Shown in pieces: positions 24,007-33,115 of a stretch of DNA of 64,000 bases (within the stretch, counting starts at the first letter, position 1; each line of letters begins with the position of its first letter). The DNA comes from Bryobacteraceae bacterium (GTDB lineage: Bacteria > Acidobacteriota > Terriglobia > Bryobacterales > Bryobacteraceae), in the NCBI GenBank assembly GCA_041394945.1, contig JAWKHH010000001.1, positions 2,108,001 through 2,172,000 of the forward strand. The letters are read 5' to 3'. Below the pieces are notes generated by a model. That model was not told where the DNA came from, ran no database searches, and worked only from the letters and a program-made list of their open reading frames with translations. A program made the translations under genes and the position numbers.

Positions 24007-26230
24007 CCCTCACTCCAGAGATGCGCCGCATCGACGCGATGATTCGCTCGAGTTGCTTCTTATCATGAATCTCCACCGACATTTCCACCACCGCGGTCTC
24101 AGTCCCTCGCTTCACGTCGGACCGCGCCTCGAGGCTCCGGATGTTGGAGTTCTCGTGCGTCAAGATCTGGGTCAACTGGTTCAGTATCCCTGGCCGGTCC
24201 TCGGAGTGCACGTTGAGCTGCACGAGGAACGATTCGGTCGCACTGCGAGCCCACTCGACCTCGATCCTTCGCTCCGCCTCGTACAGAAGATTGTTCACAT
24301 TCGCACACGACGTCGCGTGAACGGCGACGCCTTTGCCGCGCGTGATGTAGCCGACAATGGGTTCGCCGCGAATCGGATTACAGCACTTGGCCCGATAGAC
24401 GAGCAGATCGTCAACGCCCTTCACGCGCAGTACGAGATCCTCGCCGGGCCCGGGCCCGGTCGGGGCAGGAGTCGCGGGAACCTCTCCCGGCGGAGGAGCC
24501 GGAGCCTCGGGCAGGAACCGCTGGAGCACGCCGCGGGCGGTCAATTTCCCCCAACCGACCGCCGCCTGAAGATCCTCGACCTTGCCGAAGCCATGGTCGG
24601 ACGCCGCCTTTTCGAAGTCGGCTCGGGGGATCCGGTTGAGCGGGATGCCCAGCCGCCGGCCTTCGCGTTCGAGAGCTTTCTGACCGATCTCCATCGCCCG
24701 CTCGCGCTCGGTGGCCTTCACCACCTGCTTGATCTTGTTGCGCGCGCGCGACGTCTTTACCAGCCCCAGCCAGTCCTTGGACGGCATGTGGCCGGTTTGG
24801 GTGAGGATCTCGACCACGTCACCGTTGCGAAGCTGTGTCCGGAGCGGAACGATGCGTCCGTTCACTTTGGCGCCGACGCAGGTATGGCCAACATCGGTGT
24901 GGATGGCGTACGCGAAATCAACCGGCGAGGCATCGCGTGGCAGCATGATCACCCGCCCGCGCGGCGTGAAACAGTAGACTTCCTCCTGGTAGAGGTCCAC
25001 CTTGAACGTGGACATGAACTCACCGGGATCCCGCATCTCCCGCTGCCATTCCACCAACTGGCGTAGCCACGCGATCCGTTGATCGTCCGCGGCGGGATGC
25101 TCGCGCCGGCCCTCTTTGTACTTCCAATGCGCGGCGATGCCTTCCTCGGCGATGCGATGCATCTCTTCGGTGCGAATCTGAATTTCGAACGAAAGCCCGC
25201 CCGGCCCGATCACCGAGGTGTGCAGGGACTGGTAAAGGTTGGGCCGCGGGATGGCGATGAAATCCTTGATGCGGCCTGGAATCGGATGCCACTCATTGTG
25301 GATGGCGCCGAGGGCCGCATAGCAGTTCTTCACCGAATCGGTGATGATCCGCAACCCCATGAAATCATAGACCTGCTCAAGGGAAATCTTCTGCCGCTTG
25401 AGTTTCTGGTAGATCGAGTAGACGCGCTTCACGCGGCCTTCGACGCGAGCGGGAATCCCCTCGCGGGAGAGCTTCAATTCCACCGTCTGGCGCATCTGGG
25501 CCAGGGATTCGTCGCTCGCCAAACGCTTGGTTTCGATCTGGCGCGACAACTCCTGGAACGCATCGGGCTCGGCATAGCGGAAGGCGAGATCCTCGAGTTC
25601 GCCGCGGATCTTGCCCATTCCAAGCCGGTGCGCGATCGGCGCATAGAGCTCGAGAGTCTCCTGGGCGATCCGCTGTTGGCGCTCCCGGGGCAGCGGCTCA
25701 AGCGTGCGCATGTTGTGCAGGCGATCGGCGAGCTTAACCAGGATCACGCGGAGGTCGCCCACCATCGCGAGCAGCATCTTGCGCACACTCTCGGCCTGGC
25801 GCTCCTCGCGCGAATACATGTGGACCTTGGTGAGCTTCGTCACGCCATCGACGCAGTGAGCCACTTCGGCGCCGAAAAGCTTTCGCAACTCATCCAGCCG
25901 GGCGCCGGTATCCTCGAGCGTGTCGTGCAGAATCGCGGTTTGCAGACCCACGACGTCCATGTTGACTCCGGCCAGAATCAACGCCACCGACAGCGGATGA
26001 GTGATGTAGGGCTCGCCGTTGTCGCGGGCTTGCCCGGAATGCTTCAGCGCGGCGAATTCGTAGGCGGCGCGCAAGGGTTCGATCGGTTCGTTGGGCCGAA
26101 GCTGGCGAACGCGTTCTTCGAGTTGGAGGAAGAGACCGTCAGCGGCCGGACTCGTCCCCTCCGGGGAGCCACCGCCGGCGCTCGACGAGGGCTGGCCGGG
26201 CGCGGAGACACTACCGGCGGAAGAGGACAT
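23987..26230 (-). CDS. rel: Bifunctional (p)ppGpp synthetase/hydrolase
   Basis: 747 residues in the standard Rel/SpoT order. A hydrolase HD domain (residues ~60-200) shows KHSGQARDNGEPYITHPLSV and ILHDTLEDTGAR. The synthetase domain (~250-370) shows VYDFMGLRII, RIKDFIAIPRPNLYQSLHT and HRIAEEGIAAHWKYKEG; the RxKD form is that of bifunctional enzymes and not of synthesis-only RelA (ExDD). A TGS domain (~395-460) follows with FTPRGRVIMLPRDASPVDFAYA, and an ACT domain closes the protein (HSEDRPGILNQLTQIL). It is the only stringent-response gene in view. The N-terminal ~25 residues are Gly/Ser-rich and variable. Confidence 0.97.
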   Translation of the reverse strand: MSSSAGSVSAPGQPSSSAGGGSPEGTSPAADGLFLQLEERVRQLRPNEPIEPLRAAYEFAALKHSGQARDNGEPYITHPLSVALILAGVNMDVVGLQTAILHDTLEDTGARLDELRKLFGAEVAHCVDGVTKLTKVHMYSREERQAESVRKMLLAMVGDLRVILVKLADRLHNMRTLEPLPRERQQRIAQETLELYAPIAHRLGMGKIRGELEDLAFRYAEPDAFQELSRQIETKRLASDESLAQMRQTVELKLSREGIPARVEGRVKRVYSIYQKLKRQKISLEQVYDFMGLRIITDSVKNCYAALGAIHNEWHPIPGRIKDFIAIPRPNLYQSLHTSVIGPGGLSFEIQIRTEEMHRIAEEGIAAHWKYKEGRREHPAADDQRIAWLRQLVEWQREMRDPGEFMSTFKVDLYQEEVYCFTPRGRVIMLPRDASPVDFAYAIHTDVGHTCVGAKVNGRIVPLRTQLRNGDVVEILTQTGHMPSKDWLGLVKTSRARNKIKQVVKATERERAMEIGQKALEREGRRLGIPLNRIPRADFEKAASDHGFGKVEDLQAAVGWGKLTARGVLQRFLPEAPAPPPGEVPATPAPTGPGPGEDLVLRVKGVDDLLVYRAKCCNPIRGEPIVGYITRGKGVAVHATSCANVNNLLYEAERRIEVEWARSATESFLVQLNVHSEDRPGILNQLTQILTHENSNIRSLEARSDVKRGTETAVVEMSVEIHDKKQLERIIASMRRISGVRDVERSV

Positions 26231-26279
26231 ATTTACCCAATGTTAGCACTCGGCTCATCGAACAAGCGGACACGAAATG

Positions 26280-26303
26280 GCCGGGCAGCACGACCTGCCC
26301 GGC
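26280..26303 (-). terminator. Terminator-like hairpin after the TPR gene
   Basis: GCCGGGCAG (26280-26288) and CTGCCCGGC (26295-26303) form an exact 9-bp stem with a 6-nt loop, 28 nt beyond the TPR gene stop on the minus strand. The following ATTTCG is only weakly T-rich. Confidence 0.65.
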
Positions 26304-26331
26304 CCATTCTGAAGCTCGAAGATGAGGCAGG

Positions 26332-27144
26332 CTATTCCTGGATGATGCCGCCTTGCGTTTTGGCGGCACGCTCCTGCTTGATCTTCTTGGTGTCCATGGT
26401 CTTGGTTACCCAGCCGTCGGCGGTCGCGATGTCTTGCTTGTACGCATCGGCGGATTCCTGCAAGTCCGCCCGCTCGCGGTGAAGCAGGTTCATGTAGGCC
26501 ATCGCGTCATCGTATTCGGCATCCACCTGCAACGCCTTTTCGAGGTCGGCGATGCCGGTGTTGACGATCGGCAGCAGCTCGGCAGCGAGGGGCTCACGAA
26601 CCTTGGCGTCCTTCAATGGACCGGGATCCTCGGGTTTCATGCCCAGCTTCGCGCGGGCTTCCATCCGCTTCTGGAAGCTTTTCGTCCAGGCAATCACGCC
26701 CAATGTGTAGAGCCCTTCCTTGTTCTGCGGATTGGCTTCAATCAGCTTGTGGTACCATTCTTCGGCTTCCGGCCACTTCTTCTGGTGAAAGAACAACGAC
26801 GCGATCGATGCGAGCGCGAGTTCGTTCTTCGGGTCCTGCTCAAGCACCTTCAAATACTCGTTGTGGGCGCTGGTGGCCAGCTCCATGTTTTCGGGCGACT
26901 CGGCGCCGGGGATGTATTGGCTGTAGTAGGCGGTAGCCAGATAGAGGCGAGCCGTCGGGAACGTCGGGTCCAGGTCGGTGGCGGTCCGGAAGTGCTCCAC
27001 GGCCTCGGCGTACTTGGCGACTTTGAAAGCCCGCACGCCCTGGTTGAGCTGGTCTCGCGCCTTCAACTGCGTGCAGGCCGTCGACGATGCGAGCAGCGCC
27101 AGCGAGGCCGCGGCGGCGAGGGAGATCTGGATTCTGGATTTCAT
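26332..27144 (-). CDS. TPR-repeat lipoprotein
   Basis: 270 residues with a lipobox (LLASSTAC, Cys ~24), so it is probably membrane-anchored and periplasmic. Tetratricopeptide-like helices include AKYAEAVEHFRTATDLDPTF, NEYLKVLEQDPKNELALASI, PEAEEWYHKLIEANPQNKEG and GIADLEKALQVDAEYDDAMA. It follows the exbD genes by 18 nt in the same direction and may help assemble or regulate the Ton complex (inference from position). Confidence 0.85.
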   Translation of the reverse strand: MKSRIQISLAAAASLALLASSTACTQLKARDQLNQGVRAFKVAKYAEAVEHFRTATDLDPTFPTARLYLATAYYSQYIPGAESPENMELATSAHNEYLKVLEQDPKNELALASIASLFFHQKKWPEAEEWYHKLIEANPQNKEGLYTLGVIAWTKSFQKRMEARAKLGMKPEDPGPLKDAKVREPLAAELLPIVNTGIADLEKALQVDAEYDDAMAYMNLLHRERADLQESADAYKQDIATADGWVTKTMDTKKIKQERAAKTQGGIIQE

Positions 27145-27162
27145 GTGCTCGAACCTCCTGCT

Positions 27163-27588
27163 TTACTGCCCTTCTTCCATTTTGGGCGTCATCAGGCCGA
27201 CCTTGTCGATACCGGCGCCCTTGGCGGCGTCGATCGCCTTCGCCACATATTGGTACTCAAGATCGGGGTCGCCCTTGACGAACACCACGCGCTCGGCGCG
27301 AGTTTTGAAAATCTCTTCGAGCCGGGTCTGCAGTTTGTCCTCGGTCACCGGTTCCTGGTTGATCTGGATCGACCGGTCGCGGTTGATCACAATCACAACG
27401 GTGCGGACGTTGGACTCCTGGCTCTGATTTGGCGGCGCGGGCTGCGGCACCAGGGATTCAAGCCCCTTCGGCGTCAACGGAGTGATCACCATGAAGATGA
27501 TCAGCAGCACCAGCAGCACGTCGATCAGGGGGGTCATGTTGATATCGGCGCGGGGCCCGCTTCCGGCTCCGCCAACTGCCATTGCCAT
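27163..27588 (-). CDS. exbD: ExbD/TolR-family biopolymer transport protein (second copy)
   Basis: 141 residues with one N-terminal transmembrane helix. ADINMTPLIDVLLVLLIIFM carries the essential aspartate of ExbD, and the periplasmic domain runs to the end (INRDRSIQINQEPV, VVFVKGDPDLEYQYVAKAI). The conserved arginine-containing segment is present. It lies after another exbD gene in a tonB-exbB-exbD-exbD cluster. Confidence 0.93.
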   Translation of the reverse strand: MAMAVGGAGSGPRADINMTPLIDVLLVLLIIFMVITPLTPKGLESLVPQPAPPNQSQESNVRTVVIVINRDRSIQINQEPVTEDKLQTRLEEIFKTRAERVVFVKGDPDLEYQYVAKAIDAAKGAGIDKVGLMTPKMEEGQ

Positions 27589-27635
27589 AGGTCAATCTCC
27601 TTCGTGAAATCGTCGGTCCAGAGGCCCGAATGGCG

Positions 27636-28070
27636 CTATTGCGCCGCCTCGCCTACATTCTTGTCGATGCTCTCGGTCAACATTCCCAACTGATCCACGC
27701 CAGCGGCTCGCAGGTTGTCCACCACTTCCACCACTCGCTCGTAGCGGGCGCGGGAATCTGCCTTCAAATAGGCGATCTTGCTGAGCCGGTTCGTCAACAA
27801 GTCTTTCACCTTCCCCGGCAGGGCATCGGCTGTCATTTTGGTGCTGCCGAGAAAGACTTCGCCGTTTCTCGAAACGGCCACGAGGATAGCGTCTTCCTTG
27901 TCGGCATCGGACATCGCGATGGGATTCTTCGTCTTCACCAGGTCCACCGTAATACCCTTCGTCAACATGGGCGTGATGACCATGAAGATGATGAGCATCA
28001 CGAGCATCACGTCGACCATCGGAGTCACGTTAATGTCGGCGACTACGTCGGGAGCTTTTTGCTTCTTCAT
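27636..28070 (-). CDS. exbD: ExbD/TolR-family biopolymer transport protein (first copy)
   Basis: 144 residues from MKKQKAPDVV; an upstream ATG at 28151 adds 27 residues unlike the family. The helix with the proton-pathway aspartate reads ADINVTPMVDVMLVMLIIFM. The periplasmic domain contains VSRNGEVFLGSTKM and IAYLKADSRARYERVVEVVD. Upstream are GAAACAATCG and GAAGGAG-like sequences. Both exbD copies may give mixed ExbD complexes. Confidence 0.93.
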   Translation of the reverse strand: MKKQKAPDVVADINVTPMVDVMLVMLIIFMVITPMLTKGITVDLVKTKNPIAMSDADKEDAILVAVSRNGEVFLGSTKMTADALPGKVKDLLTNRLSKIAYLKADSRARYERVVEVVDNLRAAGVDQLGMLTESIDKNVGEAAQ

Positions 28071-28205
28071 CGATTGTTTCTCCTTGCCATCCGCTGTTCC
28101 TGGCGAGCCCGGATACCGGGCGGCGTTCCGGACGCCGAAACGCCGCCCCATCCATCAACTCGCGGAAACAATCCAACATTACGCGGACACGGTCCGCGCC
28201 AGGCC

Positions 28206-28940
28206 TTACTTCGCAGCCGCGCGCTGCTGGGTCTTCTTCAGGAAGTAGTCCAGCAGTTCGGAAGCGGAGTTGCCCATCTCGACGTCGAAAGACTCAAGCT
28301 TGGTGGTGAAGTAGTTGAACATCCAAACCGCGGGAATGGCCACGAAGAGACCGATGGCGGTGGCGACCAGCGCTTCCGAAATACCGCCGGCGACAGCGCC
28401 GAGACCGGTCGACTTTTCGGTCGAAATGCCTTTGAACGCGTTGATGATGCCGACGACGGTGCCGAACAGTCCGACGAACGGAGCTGACGAGCCGATGGTG
28501 GCAAGGGTCGAAACGCCACGCTTGAGTTCGGCGTGAACGATCGCCTCGGCCCGCTCGAGAGCGCGGCGGCTGGCTTCGATCTCTTCACCCGGAATGTCGG
28601 AGGAGAGCTGGTGGGCCTTGAATTCCTGGAGACCGGCCACGACAACCTTGGCGAGGTGGCTCTTCTTGTAACGGTCAGCGATCTTGATCGCTTCGTCGAG
28701 CTTGCCTTCGCGAAGAGCGCCTGCCACGGCGGGCGCGAACAGACGGGATTGCTTGCGGGCGGCCGAGTAGGCCATCAGGCGGTCGATCATCACACCGATC
28801 GAGTACGCCGACATGATGAACAGGATGATGACGACGGCTTTCGCCATCCATCCCATCTGGTTCCACATCGACATCGGGTCGAATGCGATGCCGCCTTCCT
28901 GAAGCAAGAAGAAGGCAAGAAGTTGCATTTTCAAAAGCAT
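28206..28940 (-). CDS. exbB: ExbB/TolQ/MotA proton-channel protein
   Basis: 244 residues with three transmembrane helices: WMAKAVVIILFIMSAYSIGV, LATIGSSAPFVGLFGTVVGI and ISEALVATAIGLFVAIPAVW. The GTVVGII...GISEALVATAIGL motif is the MotA/TolQ/ExbB signature. Another possible start, MQLLAFF, lies four codons downstream. It follows tonB by 48 nt and forms the energising channel for the TonB receptors of this window. Confidence 0.95.
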   Translation of the reverse strand: MLLKMQLLAFFLLQEGGIAFDPMSMWNQMGWMAKAVVIILFIMSAYSIGVMIDRLMAYSAARKQSRLFAPAVAGALREGKLDEAIKIADRYKKSHLAKVVVAGLQEFKAHQLSSDIPGEEIEASRRALERAEAIVHAELKRGVSTLATIGSSAPFVGLFGTVVGIINAFKGISTEKSTGLGAVAGGISEALVATAIGLFVAIPAVWMFNYFTTKLESFDVEMGNSASELLDYFLKKTQQRAAAK

Positions 28941-28988
28941 GTTGGTTTCTCCTGCGAGTTGATTGGTTTACCGAATAAACATCCCTGA

Positions 28989-29750
28989 CTAGTTGGTGAG
29001 AGTGAAGTTCACGTCGATCTGCGTCACCACCTCCACCGGCTCGTTGTTGAGCAGCGTGGGCTCGTACACCCACTGCTTCACAGCGTCCTGCGCAGACTGA
29101 ACCAGCAGCGGGTGGCCGCTGATCAACTGAAGATTCTGAATAGTACCGTCCTTGCCGATGATGGCCGTGAACCGGACAGTGCCCTGAATGCGCGCCTGAC
29201 GGGCGAGCGGAGGATACACGGGCTTGGGCTGGCGGCGCAGGCGGGCGGCCTGGACGTTACCACCGACGCGGATGCGCTGCGGGGTTGGCGGCGGCTTCGG
29301 CTTCTCTACCTTCGGCGGCGGCGGCGGCGGTGCGGCGGTGGGCACGGAACCCACGATGCCGCCGATCACGCCCGACAGAGCGCCACCGGGCACACCACCG
29401 GTCACGCCACCCACGACGCCGGCCGATACGGCGGCGGGGGGCAGTTCGTCTTCCTTGATCACGGCCACTTCTTTGGGAATCTCCTTGGGCGCCATCAGCT
29501 TTCCAGCGTCGAACTGCCGCGGGATTACTTTTACTACCTTGGGCATCGGAGCGGGAGGAGGAGGCGGCGGCGGGGGAGGAGGCGGCGGCACCAGAAAACT
29601 CGACAACTGCACGCCGGGTAGAGTGTCGAAATAGATCATCGGGAGGATGACGGCGAAGAAGATCAGACCGATCTGAATGAGGGTCGAAAGCAACACCGAC
29701 GTCGTCTTGCGTGTCTTACCCGATGCTTCGATCAAGCTTTGCTCGAACAT
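28989..29750 (-). CDS. tonB: TonB family energy-transducing protein
   Basis: 253 residues. One N-terminal membrane helix (VLLSTLIQIGLIFFAVILPM), then a 12-proline run and a Gly/Val-rich linker (GVVGGVTGGVPGG). A second proline-rich segment (PPPPPPKVEKPKPPPTP) leads to a C-terminal TonB domain: PVYPPLARQARIQGTVRFTA, ISGHPLLVQSAQDAVKQWVY and TQIDVNFTL. First gene of tonB-exbB-exbD-exbD-TPR, all on the minus strand; it should power the three large receptors. Confidence 0.95.
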   Translation of the reverse strand: MFEQSLIEASGKTRKTTSVLLSTLIQIGLIFFAVILPMIYFDTLPGVQLSSFLVPPPPPPPPPPPPAPMPKVVKVIPRQFDAGKLMAPKEIPKEVAVIKEDELPPAAVSAGVVGGVTGGVPGGALSGVIGGIVGSVPTAAPPPPPPKVEKPKPPPTPQRIRVGGNVQAARLRRQPKPVYPPLARQARIQGTVRFTAIIGKDGTIQNLQLISGHPLLVQSAQDAVKQWVYEPTLLNNEPVEVVTQIDVNFTLTN

Positions 29751-29805
29751 GAGGCTTTACCTTTCCGGCCGCATACACGGCTCTCTCTCAATACTTCCGC
29801 TGCCC

Positions 29806-31044
29806 TTACTTGGCAGCCTTCGTAGTCTTCCGAGGTGCGCTCTTCGGCGCCTCCCGCTTGGTTTCCTTCGCAACCGGCGCCACCGCGACGGTAGAGCGCT
29901 TGCCCGCCTCGGTCCGCTCGTGCCAATAAATCAGGACCGGACTGGCGATGAAAATCGACGAATACGTTCCCACGAGAATTCCAACGACGAGCGCGAAACT
30001 GAACCCGTTCAGCACCTGACCGCCGAACAGCCACAGCGCCAGGACGCTGAGGAAGGTCAACCCGCTAGTGAGCACCGTTCGGCTCAGCGTCTGGTTGATG
30101 CTGAGATTCACCAGGTCGGCGAACTTCTCCTTGCGCAGCATCTTCAAGTTTTCCCGAATCCGGTCGAACACGACGATCGTGTCGTTCATCGAGTAGCCGA
30201 CCAGGGTGAGAAGCGCGGCCAGCACGGTGAGCGAGATCTCCTTGTTGAAGATCGAAAACAGACCGACGGTGATGATCGTATCGTGGAACACGGCCAGCAC
30301 CGCGGCCACACCGTACACCCACTCAAACCGGAAGCCGATGTAGATCAGCATCCCGGCCAGAGCCAGCAGCGTCGCCTTGATGGCTTGCCAGCGCAGTTCC
30401 TCACCGATCTTCGGGCCGACGAGTTCGAAATTCCGGACCACGAACGGAGCCAGCGTCAACTGTTCCTTCATGGTGTTGATGACCGCCGGCGTTACCCCGG
30501 GCACCGCGCTCAACTCGTCGAACGACCGGATCAGGCCAGACCGCGGGGGCGTGTTGCGGTACTCCATGATGGCCGCGGCCAGCTTTCGCAGTTCCTCGTT
30601 CGACAGCGCCACCGAGGCGTTCTGCAGCGGTCCGCCCAGCGCTTCAACGAGCCGGTCAACGCCCATCCGATGGAACTCCTTGGAGGGATCCTTGCCCGGA
30701 TTGAACGTCGCGTCGAGCGTTTCGGCCATCTTCTGCCGGGCGGCGTCGAGTTCTTTCTCCGATTTGAGTTCGGTTCCGATCATCACTTCGTTTGCGCCGA
30801 CGATAGGCTGTACGCTCACTTCGCCGGCGATGGTGGCCGATAGGGCTTTACGGATTTTATCCTCGTCGGGGTCGGATGCGAAACGGACGTACGTTACAGT
30901 ACCGCCCCGGAAGTCGATCCCGTACTTTGGACCACCCTTCATCACAAGACTGCCGATCCCGGCTGCAAGCAGCAAACCAGAAAGAATAAGGAACGGCGTC
31001 GTCTTGCCCAAAAAGTCGTAGTTAGTGTTCTTGAATAGCTCCAT
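29806..31044 (-). CDS. secF: Protein translocase subunit SecF
   Basis: 412 residues, longer than the usual ~300-320. SecF signatures are GIDFRGGTVTYVRF near the N-terminus, and in the membrane part VFHDTIITVGLFSI and GYSMNDTIVVFDRIRENL. The periplasmic region between helices 1 and 2 is expanded by about 100 residues and contains FDELSAVPGVTPAVINTMKE, a helix-hairpin-helix-like stretch. The C-terminal tail is very basic and Ala/Lys rich. It follows secD by 93 nt. Confidence 0.95.
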   Translation of the reverse strand: MELFKNTNYDFLGKTTPFLILSGLLLAAGIGSLVMKGGPKYGIDFRGGTVTYVRFASDPDEDKIRKALSATIAGEVSVQPIVGANEVMIGTELKSEKELDAARQKMAETLDATFNPGKDPSKEFHRMGVDRLVEALGGPLQNASVALSNEELRKLAAAIMEYRNTPPRSGLIRSFDELSAVPGVTPAVINTMKEQLTLAPFVVRNFELVGPKIGEELRWQAIKATLLALAGMLIYIGFRFEWVYGVAAVLAVFHDTIITVGLFSIFNKEISLTVLAALLTLVGYSMNDTIVVFDRIRENLKMLRKEKFADLVNLSINQTLSRTVLTSGLTFLSVLALWLFGGQVLNGFSFALVVGILVGTYSSIFIASPVLIYWHERTEAGKRSTVAVAPVAKETKREAPKSAPRKTTKAAK

Positions 31045-31137
31045 GCAGTGTGTACTACAGGCCGGTCCACATTCCCTCAGACACCGGCTCTTGGCAGATT
31101 GTTCCCACTGTGATCAACAAACCGTATCACAAAATGT

Positions 31138-32757
31138 TCAAATACTCAAACTCTCCATGCGGGGATTCCGAGCCACCTGCCACTCGAACATCGTGCGCGA
31201 CACGAAGGTCGCCGTGAACAGGTTGGCAAGCAGGCCAATCACCAGCGTGATGGCGAATCCCTTCACCGGCCCCGAACCAAAGAGAAACAGAATCGCGCAG
31301 CTCACGATCGTCGTCACATGGGTGTCGATGATCGTCAGGAATGCGCGCCCGAATCCGGCGTCGATGGCCGCCGGAATCGCCTTACCGGTCCGCAATTCCT
31401 CGCGGATGCGCTCGAAAATCAGTACGTTGCTATCGACGGCCATGCCGATCGTGAGAATGACGCCGGCAATGCCGGGAAGCGTCAGGACGGCGCCGAAATA
31501 GCCAAGCGCGGCAATGAGAATCAGGCCGTTCAGCACCAGCGCCAGCGTGGCGTTCACGCCGCTCAGCTTGTAGTACAGCAGCATGATCGCCACAACGGCG
31601 ACCAATCCCACCAGACCGGCCATGAAACCCTGGCGAATGGAGTCGGCCCCAAGCGACGGTCCGACGGTGGTCTCCTGCAGATAGGAGAGCCCGGCCGGCA
31701 GCGACCCGGCGCGCAGCACGAGCGCGAGATCCGACGCTTCCTGTTCAGTGCCGGCTCCGGTGATGCGCCCGCTGTCGTCGATGCGGCTCTGGATCGTCGG
31801 CGCCGAGCGCACCTTGCCGTCAAGGACGATCGCCATTCGGTTGTTGATATTGGCCTCGGTGAAGGAGCCGAACCGCCGGGCCGCGTCCTGCGACAGCGTG
31901 AAATCGGTCTCCCACTTGCCGAACTCGTCCCGGGAAGCGCGGGCGTTGCGGATGTCGCGTCCGGTAACGACGGGAGTCCGCGCCAGCACATAGTAGGCTT
32001 CTCCCGGCTCGCCAGCCCGCGACAGCGCCGGCACCAGCTTGCTGTTGAGGGGGAGCACGCCGTTGAACCGCGACAGTGCGGCGTCCAGGCTCGGGAATGG
32101 ACCGTCGCGAACTTCGCCCAACTCGAGCACGGCGGCGGTGGAGAGAATCTGCTTGACGCGCGCTGGGTCGTCGACGCCGGGCATCTGGATCATCACTTCG
32201 GCATCGGCGTCACTGCGGCCGCGCTGCTGCACCGTGGACTCAGTAAGGCCCAGCCCGTTGATGCGCTTGTCGATCGTTTGAATCGCGCGCTCCACGGTGT
32301 CCTTGCTGAGTTGCAGCGCCTCCGACGTCTTCATCTTCAGCGTGTAGTCGGTGCTGTTGAGCGCGGTGAGGTTCCACGACGGCGCCTGTTCGGTGACGAG
32401 CGTGCGGAACGGTCCGGTTTTGTCGAGCGGCACGCCCTTTACGGTGATCGTGATCGTGTCGGCTTCGGCGAGCGTCTGCGGATCGTTGCGCTCCATGGTC
32501 CCGTAGGAGACGCCACCCTTGGCCATCGCCTCTTTCAGCCGCTCGATGACCGTGTCGGCTTCGGACTTGAACGCGTCCTGAACCTGGATTTGGACGACGA
32601 GGTGCGAGCCGCCTTTCAGGTCGAGCCCGAGCTTGATGTTCTCGCGAAAATTGTTGACCAGTTCGTCCTTCGACTTCGGGATCCCAAAAATGAAGTAGGC
32701 GCAGAGCAGGATCACTCCCGCGATCACAAGCCCTTTCGCGCGCAGATTGCTGTTCAT
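31138..32757 (-). CDS. secD: Protein translocase subunit SecD
   Basis: 539 residues. After helix 1 comes LGLDLKGGSHLVVQI, then the periplasmic P1 head (RINGLGLTESTVQQRGRSDA, VMIQMPGVDDPARVKQIL). The membrane part has MAVDSNVLIFERIREELRTG and FLFGSGPVKGFAITLVIGLL. SecDF uses the proton gradient to help the Sec translocon release exported proteins. Its ATG lies 7 nt after the yajC stop. Confidence 0.97.
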   Translation of the reverse strand: MNSNLRAKGLVIAGVILLCAYFIFGIPKSKDELVNNFRENIKLGLDLKGGSHLVVQIQVQDAFKSEADTVIERLKEAMAKGGVSYGTMERNDPQTLAEADTITITVKGVPLDKTGPFRTLVTEQAPSWNLTALNSTDYTLKMKTSEALQLSKDTVERAIQTIDKRINGLGLTESTVQQRGRSDADAEVMIQMPGVDDPARVKQILSTAAVLELGEVRDGPFPSLDAALSRFNGVLPLNSKLVPALSRAGEPGEAYYVLARTPVVTGRDIRNARASRDEFGKWETDFTLSQDAARRFGSFTEANINNRMAIVLDGKVRSAPTIQSRIDDSGRITGAGTEQEASDLALVLRAGSLPAGLSYLQETTVGPSLGADSIRQGFMAGLVGLVAVVAIMLLYYKLSGVNATLALVLNGLILIAALGYFGAVLTLPGIAGVILTIGMAVDSNVLIFERIREELRTGKAIPAAIDAGFGRAFLTIIDTHVTTIVSCAILFLFGSGPVKGFAITLVIGLLANLFTATFVSRTMFEWQVARNPRMESLSI

Positions 32758-32764
32758 GAAATTC

Positions 32765-33103
32765 CTATTTGCTCTCTTCGGGATTCCGGAGGCCCGAGAC
32801 CGCGGCGCGCGCCACGAGCACCTTCACATTGTCCGGCTTCACCCGAAGCACCAGTGTATCGTCGTTGTTGATCGAGTGGATAACGCCGATCAGCCCCCCG
32901 GAGGTCTGCACCATGTCCCCGTTCTTCAGGTCCGCCAGCATCTGCTGCTGCGCCTTCTTCTGACGCTGCATCGGGAGGAACAACAGGAAGTAGAAAATGC
33001 CGAAGATCAGGATCATCGGCAGGAACCCGACAATCGGGTTGGCCGCGCCACCGGCGCTTTGCAGCAATAGAAGACTCAGAAGCAATTTCTCACCCGGACC
33101 CAC
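32765..33103 (-). CDS. yajC: Preprotein translocase subunit YajC
   Basis: 112 residues with one transmembrane helix and the typical FFLLFLPMQRQKKAQQQMLADL stretch, followed by LKNGDMVQTSGGLIGVIHSI. It is 12 nt from tgt and 7 nt from secD, the conserved tgt-yajC-secD-secF order. Confidence 0.95.
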   Translation of the reverse strand: MGPGEKLLLSLLLLQSAGGAANPIVGFLPMILIFGIFYFLLFLPMQRQKKAQQQMLADLKNGDMVQTSGGLIGVIHSINNDDTLVLRVKPDNVKVLVARAAVSGLRNPEESK

Positions 33104-33115
33104 CCTTCCCCGTGT

